This document shows, one piece after another, positions 19,974-28,462 of a stretch of DNA of 64,000 nucleotides. Position numbers and translations under genes: made by a program. The first letter of the stretch is position 1. Every line of letters starts with the position of its first letter. A model generated the notes under the pieces. The model was not told the DNA's origin and made no database searches. It saw only the letters and a program-made list of their open reading frames with translations. This DNA is from Roseibium sediminicola. GTDB lineage: Bacteria; Pseudomonadota; Alphaproteobacteria; Rhizobiales; Stappiaceae. The stretch covers positions 392,392 through 456,391 of the forward strand of contig NZ_JALNMJ010000002.1 of the NCBI RefSeq assembly GCF_023156505.1, given 5' to 3'.

Positions 19974-20450
19974 ATGCCGTTTCAATTCAATGTCGGTGAC
20001 CATTCCTCACCGGTTTGGAAATACAAAAAATTCAATTCCTCCCAATATGCGCAGCTGAAATGGGCGCGTAACAAGCTGTTCAAGATGGTCAGCGGCAACC
20101 CGTCCTGTAACGCCTATTTCCGCACCCTGCCCAGGGGGCGCAGCCTTTCCAGCCTGATCGGCGACAGCAGCATCTGGGTGAATTACGGTCCAACCATCTC
20201 TCCTCTCCACGGTGAGATCCATGTTCCCACGGGCGAAATTGCGGTCGGCGACCGTGCCTTCAACATGGGACGCTGGATGGTGCTGGCAACGTTGATTCAT
20301 GAGCTGGCGCATTACAATGGGGCGCCGATCTCGGGCGGCGATACCAGCGCCGAGGAAGCCGTCTATCATTGCGGCCTGGGCACGGCGCGGGAGTATTACG
20401 ACGGCGTCGACGACCCGCGCACACCCTATGATCCGACCATCGGCGGCTAA
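19974..20450 (+). CDS. Hypothetical protein with HExxH metallopeptidase-like motif
   Basis: Unrecognised 158-residue cytoplasmic-looking protein without signal peptide. It contains HELAH (H109, E110, H113) followed by YNGAP and then SAEEAVYHCGLG. The downstream acidic pair E127-E128 could supply a third zinc ligand, as in gluzincin-like short peptidases (HExxH plus Glu about 14 residues later). The N-terminal half has aromatic-rich WKYKKFNSSQYAQLKWARNK and a basic RTLPRGRS. The ATG at 19974 has GGAG-like CCGGAG 8 bases upstream. Peptidase activity is inference from the motif. Placement between a transpeptidase and ssb gives no functional clue. Confidence 0.76.
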   Translation: MPFQFNVGDHSSPVWKYKKFNSSQYAQLKWARNKLFKMVSGNPSCNAYFRTLPRGRSLSSLIGDSSIWVNYGPTISPLHGEIHVPTGEIAVGDRAFNMGRWMVLATLIHELAHYNGAPISGGDTSAEEAVYHCGLGTAREYYDGVDDPRTPYDPTIGG

Positions 20451-20472
20451 AAACAGCCTAAAAACATGAAAA

Positions 20473-20501
20473 CGGGCGGCCTGATTGAAACCAGCCGCCC
20501 G
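20473..20501. terminator. Bidirectional terminator hairpin between convergent genes
   Basis: CGGGCGGC (20473-20480) pairs with GCCGCCCG (20494-20501). On the minus strand the stem is followed by TTTTCATGTTTTT, serving ssb; on the plus strand it ends the HExxH gene. Confidence 0.75.
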
Positions 20502-20531
20502 CATATTTGGCATAACTTTTTGGCGTTGTGC

Positions 20532-21092
20532 TTAGAACGGAATCTCATCGTCCATCGGGCCGCTGCCGCCACCGCCGGACGGGCCGCCGAAGCCACCGCC
20601 GCCGCTGCTTGAGCCGCCACCGTAACCGCCGCCACCGCCGCCGAAGCTTCCGCCCGAGCCGCCGCCACCACCAAAGCTGCCACCGCCCTGGCTGTCATTG
20701 CCATAATCCGGAAGACCACCGCCGGATCCGGCGCCCTCGCCGCGACCGTCGAGCATGGTCAGGTTGGAATTGAAGCCCTGCAGCACCACTTCGGTGGAAT
20801 AGCGTTCCTGGCCGGACTGGTCCTGCCATTTGCGGGTCTGCAACTGACCCTCAAGATAAACCTTGGAGCCCTTACGCAGATAGCTTTCGGCCACCTTGCA
20901 CAGACCCTCATTGAAAATCACCACACGGTGCCATTCGGTCTTTTCGCGGCGCTCGCCCGTGTTGCGGTCCCGCCAGGATTCAGAGGTTGCGATCCGCAGA
21001 TTGGCGATCGGCCGGCCGTCCTGTGTCCGGCGGATTTCCGGATCGGCTCCCAGATTGCCGACCAAAATGACTTTGTTGACGCTGCCCGCCAT
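20532..21092 (-). CDS. ssb: Single-stranded DNA-binding protein
   Basis: Replication and repair protein that coats single-stranded DNA. The 186-residue product has an N-terminal OB-fold (residues 1-110: [58 protein letters not shown]). A Gly/Ser-rich linker of low complexity (about residues 125-175) follows. The acidic C-terminal tip MDDEIPF binds partner proteins. Length is normal. It is divergent from uvrA, and the intergenic region holds a LexA-like box; ssb and uvrA are SOS-linked partners in many bacteria. Confidence 0.97.
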   Translation of the reverse strand: MAGSVNKVILVGNLGADPEIRRTQDGRPIANLRIATSESWRDRNTGERREKTEWHRVVIFNEGLCKVAESYLRKGSKVYLEGQLQTRKWQDQSGQERYSTEVVLQGFNSNLTMLDGRGEGAGSGGGLPDYGNDSQGGGSFGGGGGSGGSFGGGGGGYGGGSSSGGGGFGGPSGGGGSGPMDDEIPF

Positions 21093-21653
21093 ACTGCACT
21101 CCTGTTGTTCGCATGCGGCCCTGCCCGGTTGATCCGGGTTGTCGAAACGCCTTGCCGCTTATCCGCGCTGCTAGAAACCAGAACCCTAACGGTCCGCCAA
21201 CAGCTGCGCCCGTCTTTTCCGGGCTCTGCACCCATTTTCCACAAGGCAGCAGCCCAGCACTGCCCGATTGCTCGGCCCAAAACGCCCTCGCCAAGGGCCT
21301 ATTCCACCCCAGATTGCAGCCCGTTACAATTTGCTCCGCTTTTGTTCCGCAGCGGCAATTTCCAGTGTCAGGACCCAGGATCAAGCCTGACTGCCTTTCC
21401 CGGCACATGATCGGCGCTTCTTACTGACGCAACCTGCTTGCGTGTACTTGTTTTGTTCTTATCATTTCTGTAAAACCGATTCAATCGTTTGGCGGGCCCC
21501 GCAAAGGATTCTGGAGGTGTCAAGAAATGCCGCACTGGAAGCCGCGCGCCAAACTGCTATATCGGGGCAAACGGACAAACCGCATCAGACAATCTGTGCA
21601 GCGCCGCGCCGCCCAGGGCCGCCCGACCGCGCACCGGATCAGGAAGACCAGTA
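21093..21653. other. 561-base ssb-uvrA divergent promoter region
   Basis: No gene recognised. The uvrA frame is open through part of it, but the sequence is not UvrA-like upstream of 21654. The only clear signal is the LexA-like box at 21444-21458, which is listed separately. Confidence 0.6.
21444..21458 (+). promoter_or_regulatory. Candidate LexA (SOS) box upstream of uvrA
   Basis: GTAC-TTGTTTT-GTTC matches the alphaproteobacterial direct-repeat consensus GTTC-N7-GTTC with one mismatch in the first half. It is 196 bases before the uvrA start and 352 bases before the ssb start. uvrA is a standard SOS gene in this class, which supports the assignment; the mismatch weakens it. Confidence 0.6.
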
Positions 21654-24584
21654 ATGACGACATCCAAGGGCGCGAAGCCGGATGAATCCTGGAAAGATGA
21701 CCCCACAAGGATGCTCAGCATCCGAGGCGCGCGCGAACACAATCTGAAAGGCGTCGATCTCGACCTGCCGCGCAACAGCCTGATTGTGATGACCGGCCTG
21801 TCCGGCTCCGGCAAGTCGTCCCTCGCCTTCGACACGATCTATGCCGAGGGCCAGCGCCGCTACGTGGAAAGCCTGTCGGCCTATGCGCGCCAGTTCCTGG
21901 AGATGATGCAGAAGCCGGATGTCGACCAGATCGACGGCCTGTCGCCGGCCATTTCCATCGAACAGAAGACCACCTCTCGCAATCCCCGCTCGACCGTCGG
22001 CACGGTTACCGAGATCTACGACTACATGCGCCTTCTGTTCGCGCGTGTCGGCATTCCCTATTCCCCGGCCACCGGCCTGCCGATCGAAAGCCAGACCGTC
22101 AGCCAGATGGTCGACCGGGTGCTGGGCCTTGAGGACGGCGCGCGGCTCTACCTGCTGGCACCGATGGTGCGCGGCCGCAAGGGCGAGTACCGCAAGGAAC
22201 TGGCCGAGCTGATGAAGAAGGGCTTCCAGCGGGTCAAGATCGACGGCACGTTCTATGAAATCGCGGACGCCCCTGCCCTCGACAAGAAATTCAAGCATGA
22301 CATCGATGTGGTCGTGGACCGTCTGGTCGTGCGCGATGATATCGCGGGCCGGCTAGCCGATTCCCTGGAAACAGCGCTCAAGCTCGCCGACGGCATCGCG
22401 ATTGCCGAATTCGCCGACAAGAAAGACGAAAACGGCGACCCGGAACGTCTGATCTTTTCGGAGAAATTCGCCTGCCCCGTCTCCGGCTTCACCATTGCCG
22501 AAATCGAACCGCGGCTGTTCTCTTTCAACAACCCGTTCGGCGCCTGCCCGACCTGTGACGGTCTCGGTACCACGCTCGCCTTCGAGGAAGACCTGGTCGT
22601 GCCCGACCATTCGCTGTCCTTGCGCGAAGGCGCAGTGCTGCCCTGGGCAAAGACGGGGTCGACCTCGCCCTATTACGCCCAGACGCTGGAAGCGCTGTGC
22701 AGCCATTTCGACGTCTCCATGGCAACGCCGTGGAAGGATTTGCCTTCGGAGGTCCAGGACGCGATCCTGCACGGCACCGGCAAGACCGCGATCGAATTCG
22801 TCTATGACGACGGCGTGCGCTCCTACCGGACCGAAAAGACCTTCGAAGGTGTCATCGGAAATATCGAGCGGCGCTGGCGCGAGACCGAATCCACCTGGGT
22901 GCGCGAGGAACTGGCACGGTTCCAGTCCGACCACGCCTGCCCGGCCTGCAGCGGCTTCCGACTGAAACCCGAAGCTCTTGCCGTCAAGATCGCCAAGCAT
23001 CACATCGGCCAGGTGACCGAGTTTTCGATCCGGCAGGCCAGCGCGTGGTTCGAGGCGCTGCCGGCTCAGCTGAACGACAAACAGAGCGAAATTGCCGGCC
23101 GCATCCTGAAGGAAATCCGCGAACGGCTAAAATTCCTCAATGATGTCGGCCTGGAATATCTGACCCTGTCTCGTGCTTCCGGCACACTGTCGGGCGGCGA
23201 AAGCCAGCGCATCCGGCTGGCCTCTCAGATCGGCTCCGGCCTGACCGGCGTGCTTTATGTGCTGGACGAACCCTCCATCGGCCTGCATCAGCGCGACAAT
23301 GCCAGGCTCCTGGAAACGCTGAAACATCTGCGCGACCTCGGCAACACGGTGATCGTCGTCGAGCACGACGAGGACGCCGTCCTGACGGCGGATTACGTGG
23401 TCGATGTCGGCCCGGGCGCCGGTGTTCACGGCGGTGAGGTCGTTGCCAAGGGCACGCCGGCCGAGATCATGGCCAATCCGGCCTCTCTTACCGGCCAGTA
23501 TCTCTCCGGAGCCATGATGATCGCGCGCGCGGATGGCCGCCGCAAGATCAACAAGAAGCGCCAGATTTCGGTTCGGGGCGCGCGCGGCAACAATCTGAAG
23601 GATATCGATGTCGATGTGCCGCTGAGCACCTTCACCTGTGTCACCGGCGTCTCCGGCGGCGGCAAGTCGACCTTTCTGATCGACACGCTTTACAAGGCCG
23701 CCGCACGCCGGCTGAACGGGGCCCGCGACAATCCGGCGCCGCATGACCGTATCGAAGGCCTGGAAGTGCTCGACAAGGTGATCGACATCGATCAGTCGCC
23801 GATCGGCCGCACGCCGCGTTCCAACCCGGCCACCTATACCGGCGCCTTCACGCCCATCCGGGAATGGTTTGCCGGCATGCCGGAAGCCAAGGCGCGCGGC
23901 TATCAGCCGGGCCGGTTCTCGTTCAATGTCAAGGGTGGCCGCTGCGAAGCCTGCCAGGGCGACGGTGTCATCAAGATCGAGATGCACTTCCTGCCCGATG
24001 TCTATGTCACTTGCGACGTCTGCAAGGGCAAGCGCTACAATCGCGAGACGCTGGAAGTCGAGTTCAAGGGCAAGTCCATCGCCGACGTGCTCGACATGAC
24101 CGTGGAAGAAGCCGCGGAGTTTTTCTCAGCAGTCCCGGCCGTGCGCGACAAGATGGAAACCCTGGCCCGGGTCGGGCTCGGTTACATCAAGGTCGGCCAG
24201 CAGGCGACCACGCTCTCGGGCGGTGAGGCACAGCGGGTCAAACTCGCCAAGGAACTCTCCAAGCGCTCGACCGGCCGTACACTCTATATTCTGGATGAGC
24301 CGACCACCGGTCTTCACTTCCACGATGTCGCCAAATTGCTCGACGTGCTGCATGAGCTGGTTGACCAGGGCAACACCGTTCTGGTGATCGAGCACAATTT
24401 GGAAGTCATCAAGACCGCGGACTGGATCGTCGATCTCGGGCCGGAAGGTGGCGACGGTGGCGGCACGGTGGTCGCCCAGGGCCGTCCGGAAGACGTCGCA
24501 GAGGTCCCGGAGAGCTATACAGGTCAGTTCCTGCAGGAGCTGCTGCAGCGCCGGCCGCAACGCACTCCGGACGCCGCGGAATAG
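21654..24584 (+). CDS. uvrA: UvrABC system protein A (nucleotide excision repair ATPase)
   Basis: DNA-damage recognition subunit that loads UvrB. The 976-residue protein has two ABC ATPase modules. Module 1 has Walker [11 protein letters not shown] (residues 47-56) and signature [13 protein letters not shown] with DEPSIGLH. Module 2 has Walker [10 protein letters not shown] (about residues 665-673), signature [13 protein letters not shown] and DEPTTGLH. Both zinc-finger pairs are present (CPVSGF ... CPTC and CEACQGDG ... CDVC). The ATG at 21654 with AGGA upstream begins a normal-length protein; the longer frame from 21489 has no UvrA similarity. A strong terminator follows. Confidence 0.98.
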   Translation: MTTSKGAKPDESWKDDPTRMLSIRGAREHNLKGVDLDLPRNSLIVMTGLSGSGKSSLAFDTIYAEGQRRYVESLSAYARQFLEMMQKPDVDQIDGLSPAISIEQKTTSRNPRSTVGTVTEIYDYMRLLFARVGIPYSPATGLPIESQTVSQMVDRVLGLEDGARLYLLAPMVRGRKGEYRKELAELMKKGFQRVKIDGTFYEIADAPALDKKFKHDIDVVVDRLVVRDDIAGRLADSLETALKLADGIAIAEFADKKDENGDPERLIFSEKFACPVSGFTIAEIEPRLFSFNNPFGACPTCDGLGTTLAFEEDLVVPDHSLSLREGAVLPWAKTGSTSPYYAQTLEALCSHFDVSMATPWKDLPSEVQDAILHGTGKTAIEFVYDDGVRSYRTEKTFEGVIGNIERRWRETESTWVREELARFQSDHACPACSGFRLKPEALAVKIAKHHIGQVTEFSIRQASAWFEALPAQLNDKQSEIAGRILKEIRERLKFLNDVGLEYLTLSRASGTLSGGESQRIRLASQIGSGLTGVLYVLDEPSIGLHQRDNARLLETLKHLRDLGNTVIVVEHDEDAVLTADYVVDVGPGAGVHGGEVVAKGTPAEIMANPASLTGQYLSGAMMIARADGRRKINKKRQISVRGARGNNLKDIDVDVPLSTFTCVTGVSGGGKSTFLIDTLYKAAARRLNGARDNPAPHDRIEGLEVLDKVIDIDQSPIGRTPRSNPATYTGAFTPIREWFAGMPEAKARGYQPGRFSFNVKGGRCEACQGDGVIKIEMHFLPDVYVTCDVCKGKRYNRETLEVEFKGKSIADVLDMTVEEAAEFFSAVPAVRDKMETLARVGLGYIKVGQQATTLSGGEAQRVKLAKELSKRSTGRTLYILDEPTTGLHFHDVAKLLDVLHELVDQGNTVLVIEHNLEVIKTADWIVDLGPEGGDGGGTVVAQGRPEDVAEVPESYTGQFLQELLQRRPQRTPDAAE

Positions 24585-24610
24585 GACAAGACAGACCCAA
24601 CTTTCCCTAA

Positions 24611-24655
24611 CGGCAGAGCTTTGTGTGCATCGCACACTGGCTCTGCCGTTTGTTT
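24611..24655 (+). terminator. Rho-independent terminator of uvrA
   Basis: CGGCAGAGC (24611-24619) pairs with GCTCTGCCG (24640-24648), with a nested GTGTGC-ATC-GCACAC helix inside. The T-rich tail TTTGTTTTTA follows directly. Confidence 0.88.
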
Positions 24656-24717
24656 TTATAAGCCTTTTCCGAACCACTTTCGTGCGGCTCAAAATTTTTT
24701 GCTGCATTGCACCACAC

Positions 24718-24732
24718 GCATGTCAGACATGC
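24718..24732. promoter_or_regulatory. Perfect 15-base palindrome upstream of the first DUF1127 gene
   Basis: GCATGTC-A-GACATGC is perfectly symmetric, 96 bases before the ATG at 24828. A TATATA element follows near 24767. It could be an operator for a dimeric regulator. No identified regulator, so this is a candidate only. Confidence 0.4.
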
Positions 24733-24827
24733 AGAGATGGCACTTCTTTTAATTTGAGCGGTGAAATATATAGGATTCAACAACGGCGCGGGACGCGGCA
24801 GCGTTTCGGTAAATAAGGAAAAACAAA

Positions 24828-24977
24828 ATGTTTGATTCAGTGCGCCAACGCTACAACAACTGGGTGAGCTATCGCCGTGCGGTCGACGAACTGTCCCGCC
24901 TTTCTTCGCGCGAACTCGCTGACCTCGGCATCAGCCGCGGCGACATCAAGTTTGTCGCCCGCCGTCACAACGGCTGA
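24828..24977 (+). CDS. DUF1127 small protein (copy 1)
   Basis: 49-residue protein, MFDSVRQRYNNWVSYRR at the N-terminus, then ELSRLSSRELADLGISRGDI and the basic tail KFVARRHNG. The RLSSRELADLGISRGDI segment is the DUF1127 (YjiS-like) core. In Rhodobacter the related CcaF1 is reported as an RNA-binding protein co-transcribed with CcsR small RNAs. Here a hairpin array of the same kind starts 22 bases after the stop. The ATG at 24828 has AAGGA 9 bases upstream. Basic residues at both ends fit RNA binding, but that is inference. Confidence 0.9.
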   Translation: MFDSVRQRYNNWVSYRRAVDELSRLSSRELADLGISRGDIKFVARRHNG

Positions 24978-24995
24978 CACATATAGAATCGCGTC

Positions 24996-25112
24996 CCTAG
25001 GCATCCTCCTCCCAGCCGACGGGCGTGTGACACGCAGGGCATCCTCCTCCCAGCCCTGTCACGTCGAAACGACGCCCGCCAGTACCTCCTCCCACTGGCG
25101 GGCGTTCGTTTG
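24996..25112 (+). ncRNA. CCUCCUCCC-loop RNA module (CcsR / alpha-r14 'cuckoo' type), locus 1
   Basis: Three consecutive elements each expose CCTCCTCCC. Element A: GGC/GCC stem, motif at 25005-25013. Element B: perfect six-pair stem CAGGGC (25035-25040) and GCCCTG (25053-25058), motif at 25043-25051. Element C: perfect 12-pair stem ACGCCCGCCAGT (25072-25083) and ACTGGCGGGCGT (25094-25105), motif at 25085-25093 in the loop, then a T-rich tail, so it doubles as a terminator. The motif is complementary to Shine-Dalgarno sequences. It begins just after the DUF1127 stop, so mRNA 3'-end processing is the likely source. Family assignment from memory of alphaproteobacterial sRNAs. Confidence 0.82.
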
Positions 25113-25197
25113 TCCGGCGTTTGATTTTCCATTTGAACGGCACATCCCAAACTGTCTCCATTCTGCGGACGCATTCCTCTGCGACTGGAGACCGTCA

Positions 25198-25422
25198 ATG
25201 GCAATTGATTCCGACAAGACTGACGACGATGTTCTGGCACTGCTCTCCCTGACCCTGCATGAAGGCTAAAGAGCCTGGAAAGGCTACGACTGGGACGTAC
25301 TGACCCGGTTGCATGAGAAGGGCTATATCGGCGACCCGGTTGGCAAGACCAAGTCGGTATGGCTCACCGACGAAGGCCTCAGACGGTCCCAAGAGCTTTT
25401 CGACCGGCTCTTTTCCAAATAG
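25198..25422 (+). pseudogene. DUF6429-type gene interrupted by an in-frame TAA
   Basis: Frame from ATG 25198 (GGAG Shine-Dalgarno 6 bases upstream) reads DKTDDDVLALLSLTLHEG, meets TAA at 25267-25269, then continues in the same frame as RAWKGYDWDVLTRLHEKG, DPVGKTKSVWLTDEGLR and a terminal FSK before TAG at 25420. The two halves together form what I recognise as a small DUF6429-type protein of about 74 residues. One nonsense change inactivates it. Whether sequencing error, mutation or readthrough is responsible cannot be told here. It lies between two DUF1127/RNA loci. Confidence 0.72.
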
Positions 25423-25785
25423 GTCATCGCCCTGGAAGTCATCACGAGCGGTCTCTGTTGAGCGCTGGTTTCCCGGCCACCCGGTCAAATTCAATTCTCC
25501 CCGGTCATTCGCCCCCCTACCTACGCGCCCAAACGCGCCAGCGGGCGAGCTCACCCCTTCGCATATGCGAGATGGATTTCAGGTCAGCCATGCACCAGGC
25601 GTGGGCGATTGTGACATTTCAACCCTTTTAACCCCTTATTAATCTGCAAAAAATGCATAGCTGCTTCGCGATTTGCCCTCTACCTCGCAGCGCACAAATT
25701 CCCTATCTTCCAATCATCAAAGACGAACGGGCCAGACGCCGATCCGCGGTGCCATGGCCATGAGATAAAGCGAAAGGCCTAAACC
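25423..25785. other. 363-base intergenic region before the second DUF1127 gene
   Basis: No gene seen. The part near 25620-25660 is AT-rich (CCCTTTTAACCCCTTATTAATC), as expected of a promoter for the second DUF1127 gene, but I cannot assign a specific sigma factor. Confidence 0.45.
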
Positions 25786-25935
25786 ATGATCGATACCGTT
25801 GTTCGCAAATTCAACAACTGGAAACGCTTCCGTCAGACCTATGACGAGCTGTCCAACCTGTCCAACCGCGAACTGAACGACCTGGGCATTGCCCGCGCCG
25901 ACATCGCGCATTACGCGCGTCAGTCCGCGAAATAA
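25786..25935 (+). CDS. DUF1127 small protein (copy 2)
   Basis: 49-residue protein: MIDTVVRKFNNWKRFRQ, then ELSNLSNRELNDLGIARADI and the tail AHYARQSAK. The same DUF1127 core as copy 1 (LSxRELxDLGIxRxDI) at the same distance from both ends. Copy 2 has the same context: an RNA hairpin array starts about 20 bases after the stop. The ATG at 25786 is preceded by AAAGG. Two copies within 1.1 kb suggest tandem duplication of a gene-plus-RNA unit. Confidence 0.9.
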   Translation: MIDTVVRKFNNWKRFRQTYDELSNLSNRELNDLGIARADIAHYARQSAK

Positions 25936-25949
25936 GTCAGTTTCGCGAT

Positions 25950-26057
25950 CCCGAGGCATCCTCCTCCCAGCCAATGGATCGCATCCTCTGCGCCTTCAGG
26001 CGCAGAATTCAAAAAGCGCTTGCCGGAACCTCCTCCCACCGGCAGGCGCTTTTTTTT
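25950..26057 (+). ncRNA. CCUCCUCCC-loop RNA module (CcsR / alpha-r14 'cuckoo' type), locus 2
   Basis: Element A: GGC-(AT-CCTCCTCCC-A)-GCC at 25955-25972, identical in sequence to locus 1. Middle element: perfect eight-pair stem TCTGCGCC (25987-25994) and GGCGCAGA (25999-26006) with a TTCA loop; the anti-Shine-Dalgarno motif there is degenerate (GCATCCTCTG). Element C: stem AAAAAGCGCTTGCCGG (26011-26026) with CCGGCAGGCGCTTTTT (26039-26054), motif CCTCCTCCC in the loop at 26029-26037, T-run 26050-26057. It acts as terminator for DUF1127 copy 2 and abuts the convergent gene's stop. Confidence 0.82.
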
Positions 26058-26769
26058 ATTCGTATGAGATGGCTGCCCCCAACGCCGAAGCGTTTTCGCA
26101 GGCCTCCCTTAGGACAAGCGCTGCATGGGCGGCGATGGGTTGGCTTTCCCAGAGAGCACCGTCCCTCGGTGCAGTGTCGGACTCCAGAAGCTCTTCCAGC
26201 GCGTCCGATTGCCAATCCATAGATTCGGGTATTTCAAGGCATTCAATCAGCTGATCGATTTCACATCTTAGACGACGAACCGACCCGAGAGGCCAAATAC
26301 TGGCAGTTTCCTCATCAATTTCGGCCGGTACAATAGGAAACGAAAAATCCACTGGCACATAGAAGCCCTCGGAATCTGAGTGCATCATGAGGTGCAAAAA
26401 AGGGATCGCCCTCAATTTTTCAGCGCTCTCCGGATCGACCGCCTGCCCATTCGTTCCCAGAAGAACGCTTGCGGCATCAAATAATGCGTCGGCTGCGGGT
26501 GTTTCCTCATAACCTGTGATGAGCTTGTCTCTTGGAATGGCAACGCCCTTCCAAACCAGACCGGCAACTTCCCTCAGGGCTTGCAATTCGTTGTAACCAA
26601 AAGCGTCCGCATACCAGACATCGCATTTTTCAGGCTCCCGGTGAGCCTGGTTTCCCGACATTTTCAACGCCATATTGACGGCTTCGAAATCTCGTCTGAC
26701 CCAATCAGCCCCTTCCTCGTCATTTTCCAAAAGGTCGGCCAGAACACCGACAACTACTCCCATCCCCAT
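26056..26769 (-). CDS. Conserved hypothetical protein, possible immunity-like fold
   Basis: Unrecognised 237-residue acidic soluble protein without signal peptide or transmembrane span. Visible blocks: WYADAFGYNELQALREVAGL near residue 52, a helical middle, HLMMHSDSEGFYVPVDFSFP near residue 125, and the C-terminal GSVRRLRCEIDQLIECLEIPE. The DSEGFYVPVDF and GS-x-x-L-x-x-E-I patterns remind me of bacterial proteins near polymorphic toxins, but no toxin gene is adjacent. The ATG at 26769 has a strong GGGAGGG Shine-Dalgarno. The stop abuts the RNA terminator of the convergent locus. Confidence 0.78.
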   Translation of the reverse strand: MGMGVVVGVLADLLENDEEGADWVRRDFEAVNMALKMSGNQAHREPEKCDVWYADAFGYNELQALREVAGLVWKGVAIPRDKLITGYEETPAADALFDAASVLLGTNGQAVDPESAEKLRAIPFLHLMMHSDSEGFYVPVDFSFPIVPAEIDEETASIWPLGSVRRLRCEIDQLIECLEIPESMDWQSDALEELLESDTAPRDGALWESQPIAAHAALVLREACENASALGAAISYE

Positions 26770-27013
26770 CTAGTCCCTCCCAATTGTCTCAATGAGCGAG
26801 AATTCCCAGTTAGCACATCAACCCATGATTGAGCTATCGATTACCACATATCTAAGAACCATCGGGAAATATCCGCATTTTGTCTGAAATGGATTGGATG
26901 GCGTTTGTTGCGAAACCGATCGTTAGACGGTATCAGGTCAACAATCAGTGGACTGGCCTTTCCCGGGGAAACTTTCTCCAACCGGACACGCCGACTTGCC
27001 CCAGGATCTAAAA

Positions 27014-28429
27014 ATGACCTCCATTCATATCATCGGCGGCGGCCTGGCCGGTTCCGAAGCCGCATGGCAAATCGCTCAATCCGGTCTGGACGTTGTCCTG
27101 CATGAAATGCGGCCTCTCCGGAAGACCGACGCCCACCAGACAGACGGATTGGCGGAGCTTGTCTGTTCGAACTCCTTCCGGTCCGACGATTCGGAGCAGA
27201 ACGCCGTCGGTCTGATCCACCACGAACTGCGTCAGCTTGGTTCGTTGATCATGGCCGCGGCCGACGCCAATCAGGTGCCAGCCGGCAGCGCCCTGGCCGT
27301 GGACCGCGAGGGGTTTTCCGCCGCCGTCACCAAGGCACTGGAAGACCATCCCCGCATTTCCATTGACCGGCAGGAAATCGCCGGTCTGCCGCCGGAGGAC
27401 TGGGACAAGGTCATCATCGCCACCGGTCCGCTGACCTCGCCGGCGCTGTCCGCGGCCGTTCTGGAAAAGAGCGGTGAAGATGCCCTTGCCTTCTTTGATG
27501 CCATCGCGCCGATCGTGCATTTCGACAGCGTCGATCTCAGCAAAGCCTGGTTTCAGTCGCGCTACGACAAGGTCGGTCCCGGCGGCACCGGGAAGGACTA
27601 TCTCAACTGCCCGATGGACCGGGACCAGTATGAGGCTTTCATCGATGCGCTGCTGGCTGGCGACACCGCGGACTTCAAGGAATGGGAAGGCACGCCCTAT
27701 TTCGACGGTTGCCTGCCCATCGAGGTGATGGCGGCGCGCGGCCGGGAAACACTGCGTCACGGCCCGATGAAGCCGATGGGCCTGACCAACGCGCACAATC
27801 CGGACGTCAAGGCCTATGCCGTCGTGCAACTTCGCCAGGACAACGCGCTTGGCACGCTCTACAACATGGTCGGTTTCCAGACGAAACTGAAATACGGCGC
27901 CCAGGCGGACATCTTCCGCATGATCCCGGGCCTGGAAGACGCTCAGTTCGCCCGTCTCGGCGGCTTGCATCGCAACACCTTCCTGAATTCGCCGAAGGTT
28001 CTGGACGGCAGCCTGCGCCTGAAAGCCGATCCGCGGCTCAGATTTGCCGGCCAGATCACCGGCTGCGAAGGCTATGTGGAATCGGCCAGCGTCGGCTGTC
28101 TCGCGGGCCTGTTCCAGGTACTGGAATCCCGCAGACAGGAGATCGTACCGCCGCCGGAAACCACCGCCATGGGCGCCCTACTCGGCCACATCACCGGCGG
28201 GCATATCTCGCGCGACGACGGTGCCGGCAAGCCAAGTTCGTTCCAGCCGATGAATGTCAATTTCGGATTGTTCCCGCCGGTCGAGGCCCCCAACAAGGAC
28301 GAAGACGGCAAGCGCCTGAAAGGCAAGGACAAGGCACGCGCCAAGAAACTTGCCATGACCCGGCGGGCCAAGGACGATTTCGCCATCTGGCAGGCTTCGC
28401 TCGGATTCAAGAAACAGGCCGCGGAATAA
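27014..28429 (+). CDS. trmFO: Methylenetetrahydrofolate-tRNA uracil-54 methyltransferase TrmFO
   Basis: FAD-dependent enzyme that makes ribothymidine-54 in tRNA using methylenetetrahydrofolate. The 471-residue protein has the N-terminal dinucleotide-binding motif [39 protein letters not shown], the internal [13 protein letters not shown] block and the conserved [15 protein letters not shown] near residue 350. All are TrmFO/Gid landmarks. ATG at 27014 has AGGA upstream; a longer in-frame ATG at 26948 adds unrelated residues. It is convergent with the phytoene-synthase-like gene. Confidence 0.95.
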   Translation: MTSIHIIGGGLAGSEAAWQIAQSGLDVVLHEMRPLRKTDAHQTDGLAELVCSNSFRSDDSEQNAVGLIHHELRQLGSLIMAAADANQVPAGSALAVDREGFSAAVTKALEDHPRISIDRQEIAGLPPEDWDKVIIATGPLTSPALSAAVLEKSGEDALAFFDAIAPIVHFDSVDLSKAWFQSRYDKVGPGGTGKDYLNCPMDRDQYEAFIDALLAGDTADFKEWEGTPYFDGCLPIEVMAARGRETLRHGPMKPMGLTNAHNPDVKAYAVVQLRQDNALGTLYNMVGFQTKLKYGAQADIFRMIPGLEDAQFARLGGLHRNTFLNSPKVLDGSLRLKADPRLRFAGQITGCEGYVESASVGCLAGLFQVLESRRQEIVPPPETTAMGALLGHITGGHISRDDGAGKPSSFQPMNVNFGLFPPVEAPNKDEDGKRLKGKDKARAKKLAMTRRAKDDFAIWQASLGFKKQAAE

Positions 28430-28462
28430 CGCGGCCTTCCCCTCGCAGACCGATCAAGCCGA

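Noticed and set aside
20570..20720. GC-rich trinucleotide repeat resembling a tandem repeat
   Set aside because: It encodes the Gly/Ser-rich linker of SSB and is fully explained by coding.
25267..25269. TAA within the DUF6429-like gene as programmed readthrough or recoding
   Set aside because: No recoding element is visible and the family normally has a sense codon here; a simple nonsense change is more economical.
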